Assembly (NCBI RefSeq): GCF_964355755.1
Contig: NC_092678.1
Location: 21,176,922 to 21,240,921 of the forward strand
Direction: 5' to 3'
Length of the DNA: 64,000 nt
Source: Antedon mediterranea
Taxonomy: Eukaryota > Echinodermata > Crinoidea > Comatulida > Antedonidae
The notes beneath the pieces are model-generated. The model saw nothing but the letters and a program-made list of their open reading frames with translations. It was not told the origin of the DNA and ran no database searches. Below, piece after piece: positions 60,801-64,000 of the stretch. The stretch's first letter is position 1; the number at the start of each line of letters is the position of its first letter. The translations under genes were made by a program, and so were the position numbers.

Positions 60801-61905
60801 TATTTCAACTGTGCTCTGTTGTTCTTTGTTGACATACCATGAATATTTTGCGAGAAAATTATTTTAAAACATCTACAGCTTAATACAACAAACTTTCTTC
60901 CATCTTGTATTCGCTGAGTTTGTGTCAACCGAAATTGAAAGTCAAGGTCAACTTTTTCTGGCTTAAGTTCAACATTTTAGTAAATAAAGACATTAAACAT
61001 AATGACATTACGATTCCCTGGTGGAAAAGGGAACAAGTGTGACAACTGAGGGGTCCTCCCGTGAGAAAAGTGACAAAAGTTTTTTTAAACTAGTTAACAT
61101 TTAATCATGGTATACGTGCAAGATGAAACAAAATAGTATGTCGTTATATAATTAAGTAAATAAAAATAAATAGTTATACTTAAAGAGATCTTTTTAGATT
61201 GTTATCGTCTCTGGGTGTTAGCATGCCGTAGCGTATCTTTGCAAACTCTAGGGCATTTTGTACGTATGGATGCAGTGTTCATAGTTTTATTTTATTTTAT
61301 TTTATTTTATTCAGTCAAAACCAACAGCGATAAATACCGCCACTAACAGGTTTGAAACATAAAACAATACAACATCAAAAACGGTTGTTATATACCATAT
61401 CCAATTGCCTCATTTATATAATATTTATATCATATTTTCATATTAGAAGTAGGCAGCTAACACAAACATTGAATATTTCTAAAGTAATTATTTGTTTTTT
61501 TTTAATTTCAGGTCAATTTTGAAGTATAATGATAGTCTTTTACCACTGACTCAATCGGATTTAGAGGTATTCGAAGGAAAATCGCTCCCACAGTCTGTTA
61601 CAGGTAAGTTATAGTTTAATGTGACATGATGATGCAACCATTGTCTCTAAGGGCTTTGTTTGTTTAATTTAGTTTTTCTAACTTTCTATCCAATAAGAAA
61701 TGCAGTATATTATAATATATCTGGTTGTTGTAAAGCGTTTTGCTTCATAGTTTTGAAATTTTTTTTTTGCTGTGTAGATGGAAAGTTGAAAGCGCTCAAA
61801 ATGGAGTTTTCCTTACCACCGTCTGCCTATGCAACAATGGCAGTCAGAGAGGTGACCAAGATGGACACATCTGTCAGTTTCCAGTCAAGCATAACCAATT
61901 ACTGA
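21729..61905 (+). CDS. PUS7: Pseudouridylate synthase 7 homologue (TruD family), complete gene
   Basis: PUS7 converts uridine to pseudouridine in tRNA and other RNAs. Eighteen coding exons were placed: 21729-21882, 22193-22316, 22676-22763, 23283-23384, 28723-28855, 29176-29293, 30582-30659, 48510-48575, 50085-50147, 54135-54260, 56735-56796, 57136-57293, 57665-57785, 58510-58626, 59087-59156, 59278-59337, 61512-61603 and 61778-61905. Every junction is GT-AG, every phase agrees, and the sum is 1860 nt (619 residues). An acidic, disordered N-terminus of about 75 residues precedes [20 protein letters not shown]. The TruD catalytic motif [12 protein letters not shown] carries the presumed nucleophile Asp253. 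NYFGMQRFG is near 332-340, then [24 protein letters not shown] and [15 protein letters not shown]. Human PUS7 is slightly longer, mainly in the N-terminus. The start was chosen as the first ATG after an acceptor at 21714, so a 5' UTR exon must lie upstream. Confidence 0.95.
21990..22162. mobile_element. hAT-like MITE with CAGTGGCGGATCCAGGA / CCTTGAATCCGCCCCTG ends
   Basis: It lies in PUS7 intron 1. The ends are imperfect inverted repeats: CAGTGGCGGATCCAGG at the left, and the inverse of CAGGGGCGGATTCAAGG at the right. This terminal pattern is common in non-autonomous hAT elements. A G-run of about 18 followed by CGGCGGCC sits inside. No clear 8-bp target duplication is visible. Confidence 0.6.
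22476..22642 (+). mobile_element. MITE family A copy 1 (intron 2 of PUS7)
   Basis: Left end AAAGATTTGTCTACACTATCAAACT, body with CCATATATGGACATGAT and CACTACCAAATTTGGGCATATC, right end GTCAAACTAGTTTGATAGTGTATACAG. The ends are diverged from the family (TTTGTC for CTCTGTC). This is an older copy. Confidence 0.75.
23628..23740 (+). mobile_element. MITE family A copy 2, right end missing
   Basis: Starts AAGCTCTGTCTACACTATC and runs through the TGTGATGTGCCC and CATATTTGGGCACATCACAC blocks to TTTTGTCAAACT, where similarity stops. A stray GATAGTGTA near 23849 may be the displaced end. Confidence 0.75.
24280..24420 (+). CDS. Candidate alternative short exon in PUS7 intron 4
   Basis: After TTTACTCTAG a phase-0 frame runs 46 codons to TAA (starts [20 protein letters not shown]). 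It is phase-compatible with PUS7 exon 4. Composition is Lys/Asn/Phe-rich, as expected for AT-rich DNA, so the openness is weak evidence. No family is recognised. Confidence 0.15.
   Translation, partial: KKVQSSGKIIFVNWDNSKSHNNTQNSLIETFKEFKKRLDQFPRKDP
24546..25445 (+). CDS. Two-C2H2 zinc-finger protein ORF in PUS7 intron 4
   Basis: An 885-nt frame from ATG 24561 encodes 294 residues. Two tandem C2H2 fingers occur at residues 10-31 (C-x2-C-x12-H-x4-H, core [12 protein letters not shown]) and 39-60 (same spacing, core [12 protein letters not shown]). A linker of seven residues (EGRVRLV) separates them, longer than the TGEKP type. A long Pro/Ser/Gln/His-rich, predicted disordered region follows, ending [20 protein letters not shown] and a short basic tail. 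A strong acceptor (CTATTTTTTCAG) ends at 24545, five codons before the ATG, in phase 0. PUS7 exon 4 also ends in phase 0, so this may be an alternative terminal exon, the last exon of an independent nested gene, or a retrocopy. It is GC-richer than the intron around it, which supports real coding. Likely nucleic-acid binding. Confidence 0.75.
   Translation, partial: TPFTPMVRNIRRRVCARCQARFTSKSALRRHMAEQHEGRVRLVCLFCDRAFSRKYDLKRHLQDKHTATEQITELSTSISSTSTSPAKNNPPPLPNPRLVGANPKIPIPRSSDRPFPSVQQQPHVSSLRPPIAQPASSSTARVNNMLPHHHINMGGPPPLRLPHVNSPPSSVLQRSPTSSQVRLMIPPNVNTINQPHPIASSNVTQHRRLQPSVAHSQPSLQRPSPSHTIVHAVQRSNEQPVIKSVASTAIQTELPPKSEVQPVPRRPSRRIVSETTTTELLDEGVVVARVTKTRNYEVS
25834..26178 (+). CDS. Uncharacterised 114-codon Cys-rich ORF in PUS7 intron 4
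   Basis: From an ATG in a good context (GCGAAATGGCG) the frame gives [19 protein letters not shown], then [40 protein letters not shown] and a basic end. The N-terminus has seven Cys/His in 14 residues, suggestive of metal binding but not matching a motif I can name. The segment is GC-richer than its flanks. The opposite strand is also open here (about 26012-26380), so the coding strand is not certain. It may be a transposon relic. Confidence 0.25.
   Translation: MATAECFCCKVHHKCCICWINHEFNYTKSLNNIPVFNFQTLAEWFASAPKDSGAKSWKFFKEMTMCSCLSARPVALPDAVFRLLGLGGLGVRLSAEEHHIIHGRCNRSMKKNER
27268..27330 (-). repeat. tRNA-derived SINE-like fragment
   Basis: On the minus strand it reads TGGCACTGTAGCATGGTGGTT, AACATGCTTGCTTCC and GGTGCTGGGTTCGGC. 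This is an A-box-like block and a B-box-like block at tRNA-like distance. No cloverleaf can be closed, so it is not a tRNA gene. Confidence 0.45.
27768..28490. repeat. 68-bp minisatellite, about 10-11 units
   Basis: The block CCATGATTGTCTTGTCTCC recurs at exactly 68 bp in the centre (28037, 28105, 28173, 28241) and with small changes outwards. Each unit contains TTTGTGTGGTATCGATA and GAGACCTCTTTAAAGC. It lies in PUS7 intron 4 just upstream of exon 5. Open frames on either strand here come from the repeat. Confidence 0.92.
29550..29689. mobile_element. Short foldback element with CTTGGTGT ends
   Basis: The left end CTTGGTGTTAGTC with CCAGACGGAGT is mirrored by ACTCCGTCTGG and GACACCAAG at the right. 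Total 140 bp in PUS7 intron 6. The core CATATGGCGTTTCATACG is shared with a fragment near 18105. Confidence 0.6.
29741..30154. mobile_element. MITE with GGCTACTCACTCGTACG ends
   Basis: The left end GGCTACTCACTCGTACG matches the inverse of the right end CGTACGAGTTGAGTAGCC apart from one inserted base. The roughly 410-bp body is CpG-richer than the intron and has no long ORF. It lies in PUS7 intron 6. Confidence 0.6.
30582..30659 (+). CDS. PUS7: PUS7 exon 7, catalytic aspartate
   Basis: This 78-nt exon encodes [20 protein letters not shown] and the start of the following strand. The Asp in GSKDKRA aligns with the TruD-family catalytic Asp (usual motif GTKD[KR]RA). The Thr of the usual motif is Ser here. 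The downstream intron is 17.85 kb and contains the nested receptor gene. Confidence 0.9.
31259..31370 (+). mobile_element. MITE family A copy 3
   Basis: Left end AAAGCTCTGTGTGCACTATC, body TGTGATGTGCCCATATATGG, right part CACATCACACTTTTTTGTC then AAACTAGTT. A single internal CATATTTGGGC unit and a truncated right end make this one of the shortest copies. PUS7 intron 7. Confidence 0.8.
31695..33245. repeat. 18-bp satellite (GGGGAACACGCCTATTAA), about 85 units
   Basis: About 1.5 kb of head-to-tail units of 17 or 18 bp in PUS7 intron 7. The two main types are GGGGAACACGCCTATTAA (18) and GGGGACATGCCTATTAA (17). A variant with an inserted CAG (CGCCTACAGTATTAAGGG) occurs at 31841, 32110, 32346, 32563 and 32780. 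Spacings of 269, 236, 217 and 217 show a higher-order unit. The last unit runs into GGGGACACTTTCTGCATGG, the non-repeated remainder of the dispersed family B element. Confidence 0.95.
33700..34190. repeat. Degenerate tandem triplication of a ~200-bp segment
   Basis: The words TACTGTATCTTTAAGGA, TGGTCTA[CT]GTGAGAGACC and TAGTTTTCTATCTGT recur near 33711 and 33901, with a third partial copy near 34120. Spacing is 190-220 bp. Open frames through this region follow the repeat and are not considered genes. Confidence 0.6.
34132..34195. repeat. (TCAAG)n plus retroelement tail, copy 1
   Basis: A TCAAG microsatellite runs into TATCATTTATAGTCATTTGT and TTTAAGAAAAAAACATAG. The same combination recurs at 56964-57050. 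A short microsatellite followed by a conserved tail is typical of the 3' end of a LINE inserted in reverse orientation. Confidence 0.5.
36211..36368 (-). mobile_element. MITE family A copy 4, inverted
   Basis: Opposite in internal orientation to copies 1-3: AAAGCTCTGTCTACACTATC is followed at once by AAACTAGTTTGACA, then three tandem units of AAATATGGTAGTGATATGCC, then CATGTCCATATATGGGCAC. The far terminal repeat is lost. Confidence 0.8.
36380..37320. other. AT-rich intron stretch with TATATACAGTAT words
   Basis: Very AT-rich sequence with a (TA)n run near 37146 and recurrent ATATACAGTATAT/CAATATACTAT words without fixed spacing. No gene is seen. It is downstream (3') of the nested minus-strand receptor gene. 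Confidence 0.5.
37415..37420 (-). terminator. Candidate poly(A) signal of the receptor gene
   Basis: AATAAA on the minus strand about 175 nt past the stop codon. A second AATAAA (37590-37595) overlaps the stop codon itself. Either could serve; no choice can be made from sequence alone. Confidence 0.3.
37594..41744 (-). CDS. LRR-Ig-elastin-like-EGF-FN3 transmembrane receptor, nested in PUS7 intron 7
   Basis: Two coding exons, 41744-39692 and 39545-37594, join in phase 1 across a 146-nt GT-AG intron to give 1334 residues. In order: signal peptide 1-22 ([16 protein letters not shown] core); LRRNT with CPARCIC from about 31; 18-19 leucine-rich repeats ([24 protein letters not shown]) to about 515; LRRCT with NPINCDC; one Ig domain at about 580-675 (LPCDL, then [14 protein letters not shown]); an elastin-like stalk of GxGTPG repeats at about 686-970; an EGF-like domain at 1043-1103; FN3 at about 1107-1200; a transmembrane helix at 1214-1237 ([20 protein letters not shown]); and a 97-residue basic/Pro-rich tail. 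The start is the first true ATG; the frame is open slightly upstream without ATG. LRR-EGF-FN3-TM order matches vasorin, a TGF-beta-binding receptor. The Ig domain and stalk are additions. Orthology is inference. Confidence 0.88.
38690..39545 (-). repeat. Coding minisatellite for elastin-like GxGTPG stalk
   Basis: An 18-bp coding repeat (about 46 units) gives the hexapeptide G-x-G-T-P-G with x mostly Ala, Gly or Val. Occasional forms are GIPG, GFGTPNFG and GFWTPN. It reads in the frame that joins exon 41744-39692 to the EGF/FN3 part. Two other minus-strand frames and one plus-strand frame are also open because the unit length is a multiple of three; they are shadows. The composition resembles elastin or spider-silk-type flexible linkers. 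Confidence 0.9.
39692..41744 (-). CDS. Receptor exon 2: signal peptide, LRRs and Ig domain
   Basis: One 2053-nt coding exon holds all LRRs plus the Ig domain without introns. It is preceded on the minus strand by a strong acceptor (TTTTTCTTACAG, exon opening at 41827), so a non-coding first exon lies upstream. The donor is CACCAG|GTAAAA. LRRs 11-14 depart from consensus ([30 protein letters not shown]), suggesting a break or curvature change in the solenoid. Confidence 0.85.
42200..43130. repeat. 185-bp tandem repeat in first intron of the receptor gene
   Basis: The block AAAAGGTTAATTCAAAAC recurs at 42576, 42761 and 42946, exactly 185 bp apart, with nearly identical units. Older copies with more differences start near 42219 and 42389, and decayed units trail to about 43480. 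The gradient suggests ongoing expansion on the right side. Confidence 0.88.
44784..44990 (-). promoter_or_regulatory. Probable 5' non-coding first exon of the nested receptor gene
   Basis: On the minus strand GCATATATGAAAG|GTAAGTTT is a near-perfect donor at about 44783, in a segment GC-richer than its flanks. It would join to the acceptor before 41827, leaving a very short upstream ORF (MKDMVRKK-stop) and a first intron of about 2.96 kb. The 5' limit is unknown. An alternative frame here starting [14 protein letters not shown] is not supported. Confidence 0.4.
45280..46165. repeat. 67/68-bp satellite, about 13 units
   Basis: The word CTGCAGTCAACCCCTTTTCA recurs at 45351, 45419, 45487, 45554 and onward. 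Units are 68 bp with ATATATGTTTTAACAC or 67 bp with ATATATTTTTAACAC. They also contain AAGGAACACTTTCTTGTGAAA. The unit is the same sequence as single dispersed copies elsewhere in these introns. Confidence 0.95.
46391..46536 (+). mobile_element. MITE family A copy 5, both ends present
   Basis: Left AAGCTCTGTCTACCCTTATC, right AACTAGTTTGATAGTGTAGA then CATAGCTT. Two internal CACTACCATATTTGRGCA units. The GATGTGCCCATATATGG block is deleted. Confidence 0.85.
46930..47160. repeat. 19-bp array GGGACACCCGCCTATTAAA
   Basis: About nine units of roughly 19 bp, changing from GGGACACCCGCCTATTAAA to GGGACATCCACCTATTAAA, ending GGGACACTTTCCCATGAAAT. It is related to, but distinct from, the 18-bp satellite at 31.7 kb. 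Confidence 0.85.
47310..48040. repeat. Scattered family B fragments (GGTCAACCCC / TTAAGGGGACA)
   Basis: Single copies of ACGGTCAACCCCAATTCAG with TTATTAAGGGGACAG at 47310-47370, and pieces at 47915-48040 including a short duplication of TATGTTTTCCCAGGTCAACC. They belong to the dispersed repeat that also seeds the arrays at 31.7, 45.3 and 46.9 kb. Confidence 0.6.
48600..49520. repeat. Decayed ~130-160-bp tandem repeat with inserted MITE
   Basis: Words such as CCCACCCTAAATCACC, CCATGACCTCAATCATATTA and TTTGCCAAAA followed by CATAAATTTGCATTTT recur five or six times with drifting spacing. MITE family A copy 6 (48925-49050) interrupts one unit. PUS7 intron 8. Confidence 0.65.
48925..49050 (+). 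mobile_element. MITE family A copy 6, right end truncated
   Basis: Left AAACTCTGTAGACACTATC, body GATGTGCCCATTTATGGACA, right TTTTGTCAAACTAGTTTG without the GATAGTGTAGACAGAGCTT end. Confidence 0.75.
49739..49944 (+). mobile_element. MITE family A copy 7, expanded core
   Basis: Left AAGCTCTGTCTACACTATC, right TTTGATAGTGTAGACAGAGC then TT. The centre holds five tandem 21-bp units CATATCACTACCATATTTRG, the longest core expansion seen in the family. Open frames on both strands through it are repeat artefacts. Confidence 0.9.
51899..52053 (+). mobile_element. MITE family A copy 8
   Basis: Left AAAGCCCTATCTACACTATC, right AACTAGTTTGATATTATTGT then AGACAGAACTT, with two to three core units including CATATTTTGGCATATCACTA. 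PUS7 intron 9. Confidence 0.85.
52330..52540. repeat. Irregular TAATGACATTGT repeat region
   Basis: TAATGACATTGT, AGTGACATAGTGACTATC, TTGTTAATGACA and related words recur about ten times over 200 bp without fixed spacing. It looks like a decayed minisatellite. Confidence 0.45.
53344..53440 (+). repeat. tRNA-derived SINE-like fragment
   Basis: GGTTGGATGGCTGAAGGTGT then AGTGCCTGCGTCTCACG resembles the A-box half of a tRNA. CTAGGGTTCAAAAGTC resembles a B box. A T-run follows. The arms do not close into a functional cloverleaf. Confidence 0.5.
54838..55165. repeat. Family B element cluster (fold-back AACCC...GGGGACA)
   Basis: Successive pieces CAGTAGAAACCCTTC, GGGACATCCCTATTCAGAGG, GACACTTTCACAATGAAATG and AGTGTCCCCTTATAGGAACT form a partly duplicated, partly inverted element in PUS7 intron 10. 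The forward GGACACTTT and reverse AAAGTGTCC parts can pair. Confidence 0.6.
55520..55850. repeat. ~165-bp direct duplication
   Basis: Two copies of a segment beginning GTAGCTATTCCTGCAAATTT, then ATATATATTATAAAGT, CTCCTTGTGCATCTAT, CTATAAGATAGGA and GCTTACAATTGAG, at about 55527 and 55699, differ by scattered substitutions. PUS7 intron 10. Confidence 0.8.
55884..55960 (+). repeat. tRNA-derived SINE head
   Basis: The line ATGACAGCTCCAATGGTCTA then GTGGTAGGTTGCCTGCA matches a tRNA A-box region. GGTTCTGGGTCCGAATCTCA matches a B box, at normal spacing. The acceptor arm does not pair well and the 3' side continues into unrelated sequence, so it is a SINE rather than a gene. Confidence 0.6.
56384..56460 (-). 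repeat. tRNA-derived SINE fragment
   Basis: On the minus strand CAGCATGTGTGGTCTAATTG then GCATTAACACTTCC resembles an A-box region, and AAGATCAAATCCTGC a diverged B box. Not a functional tRNA. Confidence 0.5.
56964..57050. repeat. (TCAAG)n plus retroelement tail, copy 2
   Basis: Same structure as 34132-34195: TCAAG/TCTAG repeats followed by TATCATTTATTATCATTTGT and TTTAAGAAAAAACATAGAAA. The match shows a dispersed family, most simply LINE 3' ends in reverse orientation. PUS7 intron 11. Confidence 0.55.
57371..57471 (+). mobile_element. MITE family A copy 9, degraded
   Basis: AAAGCTACACTATAATGTGACA, two CACTACCATATTTG units, and AACTAGTTTGATAGTGTC remain. Both ends are shortened. PUS7 intron 12. 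Confidence 0.7.
57861..57975 (-). mobile_element. MITE family A copy 10, inverted
   Basis: AAAGCTCTGTCTAACTAAAAAG, AAATATGGTAGTGATATGAC, GTCCATATATGAGCACATCA and the end TTGATAGTGTAGACAGAGCT. Inverted internal orientation like copy 4. The flank continues CAGCTCAGCTCAGCT, a short duplication of the right end. PUS7 intron 13. Confidence 0.85.
58000..58500 (-). mobile_element. Possible retroelement 3' fragment
   Basis: An ATTTATTTATT microsatellite precedes a segment whose minus strand holds a 74-codon frame (58260-58484) with [19 protein letters not shown]. The GC content rises within the frame and the pattern is like the 3' end of a LINE, but I do not recognise a domain. PUS7 intron 13. Confidence 0.25.
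59338..61511. other. PUS7 intron 16
   Basis: Besides the SINE, it has two microsatellite-led tails, one at about 60540-60640 (CGAATA repeats, then AACTTTATTGCAATCGAAAG) and one at about 61283-61345 (TTTTA repeats, then TTCAGTCAAAACCAACAGCG). These look like reverse-oriented LINE ends. No gene is seen. Confidence 0.45.
59645..59845 (-). repeat. tRNA-derived SINE, minus strand
   Basis: On the minus strand GGGAGTGGAGTTGTGGCTTG then GTGGTTATGATGCTTGGC gives an A-box-like region, and GGTCCTGGGTTGAAGTCCTG a B-box-like region. The body (TTACTCCACTCCCAAAGACT on the same strand) follows, and GGAGTGGAGT occurs at both ends of the element. PUS7 intron 16. Confidence 0.6.
61512..61905 (+). CDS. PUS7: PUS7 last two coding exons
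   Basis: Exons 61512-61603 and 61778-61905 encode the [20 protein letters not shown] segment and the conserved C-terminal block [20 protein letters not shown], followed by [19 protein letters not shown] and TGA. This block is diagnostic for eukaryotic PUS7. The stop region is duplicated into the 3' UTR (see the repeat at 61852-61967). Confidence 0.92.
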
Positions 61906-61967
61906 TCATGTGACCAAGATGGACAGATCTGACAGTTTCCAGTCAAGCATAACTAATTGACAGTGAG
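61852..61967 (+). repeat. 58-bp duplication across the PUS7 stop codon
   Basis: The last coding segment GTGACCAAGATGGACACATC through CAGTCAAGCATAACCAATTA is repeated immediately after the stop, starting at 61910, as GTGACCAAGATGGACAGATC and so on. The period is 58 bp and there are a few substitutions. Because 58 is not a multiple of three, the copy is out of frame and lies in the 3' UTR. Confidence 0.92.
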
Positions 61968-63410
61968 GTTCATAGATCAAATGTTTAAAAAGGCAGAAGA
62001 AATCATGGCATAAAAGCAATACCTTACTACTCAAAGACCTCATATTAATAAGTTCTACTTCCATTACAAAAATAAGAGCTGCTCGTTGCAGCCCCATTGC
62101 AGCTCAACAATACCTTCACAGCTACGTCGAATTATATCCCCTTTAACTTTGTTCTTTCTGGTATAACCAAAAAATATACAAAAGAAGAATGAGCAATCGT
62201 TGGTTTTTCCTGCAACACTAATGGTTTCCCATGGAGTAATGTATGCGTACGTCGAGATGTATCTGGAGCTGTATTACCGAAGCTTTTGCAGTCTATTTCC
62301 TCCTAAACGTAGCCAATACATGTGGGCTAATGCACCTTTCGCAAAATACAAATATGTTGAACAGTGATTTTCACGAAAAATGTGTTTTTAGACAAAGTTC
62401 TCAATCAACAAGCGTTCAGACATTTTCAGGTCACATTGAGGTCAAAGATGTTTGTAGAATGTGGTATGAGCTAGTCTACATGTATACAATTTCTACATTG
62501 TCCCTCTTGAGAACAGGCAGCGGAGCTGGTATGAACAAAGCGGGTGAACAATATCAACCTTAAAGCCAAACATGTTAAGGCCTGTCATCTAGAACGGAAA
62601 CATTGTGGAAACATAGGTGACACAGATATTCAAAACATTACAATCAAGTTATTAAATTTATAAATGCGGGTGGCAAAAGAATTTATTGCATACAGTACTC
62701 AAACATAAAAAGAGAAAAGCACAATTCTTAATAGTATTAATCAAAATATTAGACAAGAAAAAGTAAGACAAATCAAGTGTACGACATTCATTCACAAAAA
62801 TATAAAATTATTTTACTACTTTACAAATTCCTTAAATCTGGATTAAAAAAATCAAGAAATTACACAAAAACTATGTACCTAATCTTATTCCGATAACAGA
62901 GCCAACCATCACACCCTGGCGATTGTTGTTTACAGGGGTGAATTAGAAAAGTAAACATTCCCCCTCCTGCTTTTGAAGTTGCAAAAATAGTGTGCAAAAT
63001 TATAAAAGTTCAGCATATGAACTATTGTCCCTCCCTTCCACCATTCTAAATTTTGGGAATGCAACTGTCTAGTAACGATAAATTATTCGTGTAGATGGCT
63101 CTCAAGAATTACCTGTTGAAAAGCACACATTTAGAACACAAACACATCATTTTTATGAAATATGGAAATGGCATATCAAGAAAAAAAACACAAAACAGCA
63201 CATTTAAGAATATACAAGAGAAACTGTCATGAAAAATATATAAAGGACCACAAAGTACAAATTTTAAAATAGAAATATGAAATTAAGAAAAAGATATTTA
63301 CATCACAAAGGTTATCACCTTTGACAAGTTAAATGAGATAGAGTTCATATTTACAAATCCTGCCTTCTATTTTTTTTCTTCAATAAAGACATACTTTTAA
63401 ATATATTTGT
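61906..63410 (+). other. PUS7: Probable PUS7 3' UTR
   Basis: The stretch has no supported coding frame. A 106-codon frame at 62243 has no splice context and no recognisable family, and is not called. The end is set by the poly(A) signal candidate at 63382. Confidence 0.45.
63382..63387 (+). terminator. PUS7: Candidate PUS7 poly(A) signal
   Basis: AATAAA preceded by a long T-rich tract and followed at about 25 nt by TTTGTGTTTTTTTGG, a U/GU-rich downstream element of the expected kind. It lies about 1.5 kb past the stop. Other AATAAA-like words are weaker in context. Confidence 0.45.
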
Positions 63411-63679
63411 GTTTTTTTGGTTATTTTAATTAATTAGATATATTTATCAATTAATTTCATATGTGAAAACATGTTTATTTTATACAATCTGTTTTTAGTG
63501 TGTATAATAGGATATTTCCATAGCTGTGATATACGTAAAGAGTGTCAACTTTAATAAATTTGCACCGTGGAGAAGGACCATGAAATATAGTTGCATCGCA
63601 TCAGAAAATATACACCGGTTTAAACCTGAAGACGAATTCACAGTACAGTACGCTACAGTATTTGTTTACAGATAAGGCA

Positions 63680-63930
63680 TTCATTTTGAGGAGTTCCTCC
63701 CCCCGTTTGCATCACTTGGCTTAGTTGACTCTCTAGTTGTATAATACCTATATGGGATTTTCAATGTTGTGTGCTGTTAAAAAAAATCCAATGAGGCTGA
63801 TGATGTTGATATACTACAAGGCAGTCATTTTGAGGAGTCCCTCCCCCTGTTTGTATCACTTTGCTGTCGCTAAGTTGACTCTCTAGTTGTATAATATGAG
63901 ATTTTCAATTTTGTGTGCTTATGTTGATAT
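63680..63930. repeat. 144-bp direct duplication near window end
   Basis: CATTTTGAGGAGTTCCTCCC ... GTTGACTCTCTAGTTGTATA ... GATTTTCAATGTTGTGTGCT at 63682 is repeated from 63826 with small differences (TTCC/TCCC, an inserted CTGTCG). Confidence 0.85.
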
Positions 63931-64000
63931 ACTGTAACAATGTCTGCAGCATTTCATGAAGGCTTTGACCATATTCCATTCCTTTGATTGAATGCTTGTC

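Noticed and set aside
62243-62563. 106-codon frame after PUS7
   Set aside because: It lies in the presumed 3' UTR, has no splice or promoter context, an ordinary composition for chance frames, and no recognisable domain.

Overview
The window is a stretch of AT-rich animal nuclear DNA: genes broken by GT-AG introns with pyrimidine-tract acceptors, intron-containing tRNA-Leu genes, MITEs, tRNA-derived SINE-like pieces and many minisatellites. The protein families (MAGI-type PDZ scaffold, PUS7, an LRR-Ig-EGF-FN3 receptor) are metazoan. Long introns, frequent AGGCCTA words and the repeat style fit an invertebrate deuterostome, perhaps an echinoderm. That placement is a guess from general impression, since no species marker can be read.

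Layout. Positions 1-6311 (+) hold the 3' end of a MAGI-like gene: a Pro/Tyr-rich linker with YRDGP repeats, the last PDZ domain split over two exons, and at least two possible C-termini. Its presumed 3' UTR and flank (6312-9575) carry CCAAT-containing repeats and a 16-unit 41-bp satellite. Positions 9576-21714 have no recognisable protein-family gene. They hold MITEs, a CpG-rich putative promoter at about 11.0 kb that starts a spliced transcript model with a 30-residue small ORF, a string of five exon-like modules at 14.6-16.0 kb (two of them a tandem duplication), and a convergent pair of intron-containing tRNA-Leu(CAA) genes at 18.9 and 19.8 kb.

From 21729 to 61905 (+) lies a complete PUS7 (TruD-family pseudouridine synthase) gene. 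I reconstructed 18 coding exons whose phases agree throughout and add up to 619 codons plus stop. Its introns hold other loci. Intron 4 has a same-strand two-C2H2 zinc-finger ORF that begins at a good acceptor and is phase-compatible with PUS7 exon 4, plus a 114-codon Cys-rich ORF. Intron 7 (17.85 kb) has an opposite-strand gene for a secreted or membrane receptor with signal peptide, LRRs, an Ig domain, an elastin-like GxGTPG repeat stalk, a split EGF, FN3, a transmembrane helix and a cytoplasmic tail. This is vasorin-like with additions. The same intron holds a 1.5-kb 18-bp satellite.

The PUS7 introns are also loaded with one MITE family (at least ten copies, ends reading CTCTGTCTACACTATCAAAC) and with a GGGGACA/CCTATTAA dispersed repeat. 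That dispersed repeat appears to have seeded three separate tandem arrays (31.7, 45.3 and 46.9 kb). From 61906 to the end is PUS7 3' UTR and flank, with a likely poly(A) signal at 63382. I see no bacterial-type system, CRISPR array or operon. The most unusual items are the nested receptor with its elastin-like stalk, the zinc-finger terminal exon candidate inside PUS7, the duplicated exon-like modules, and the 58-bp duplication across the PUS7 stop codon.
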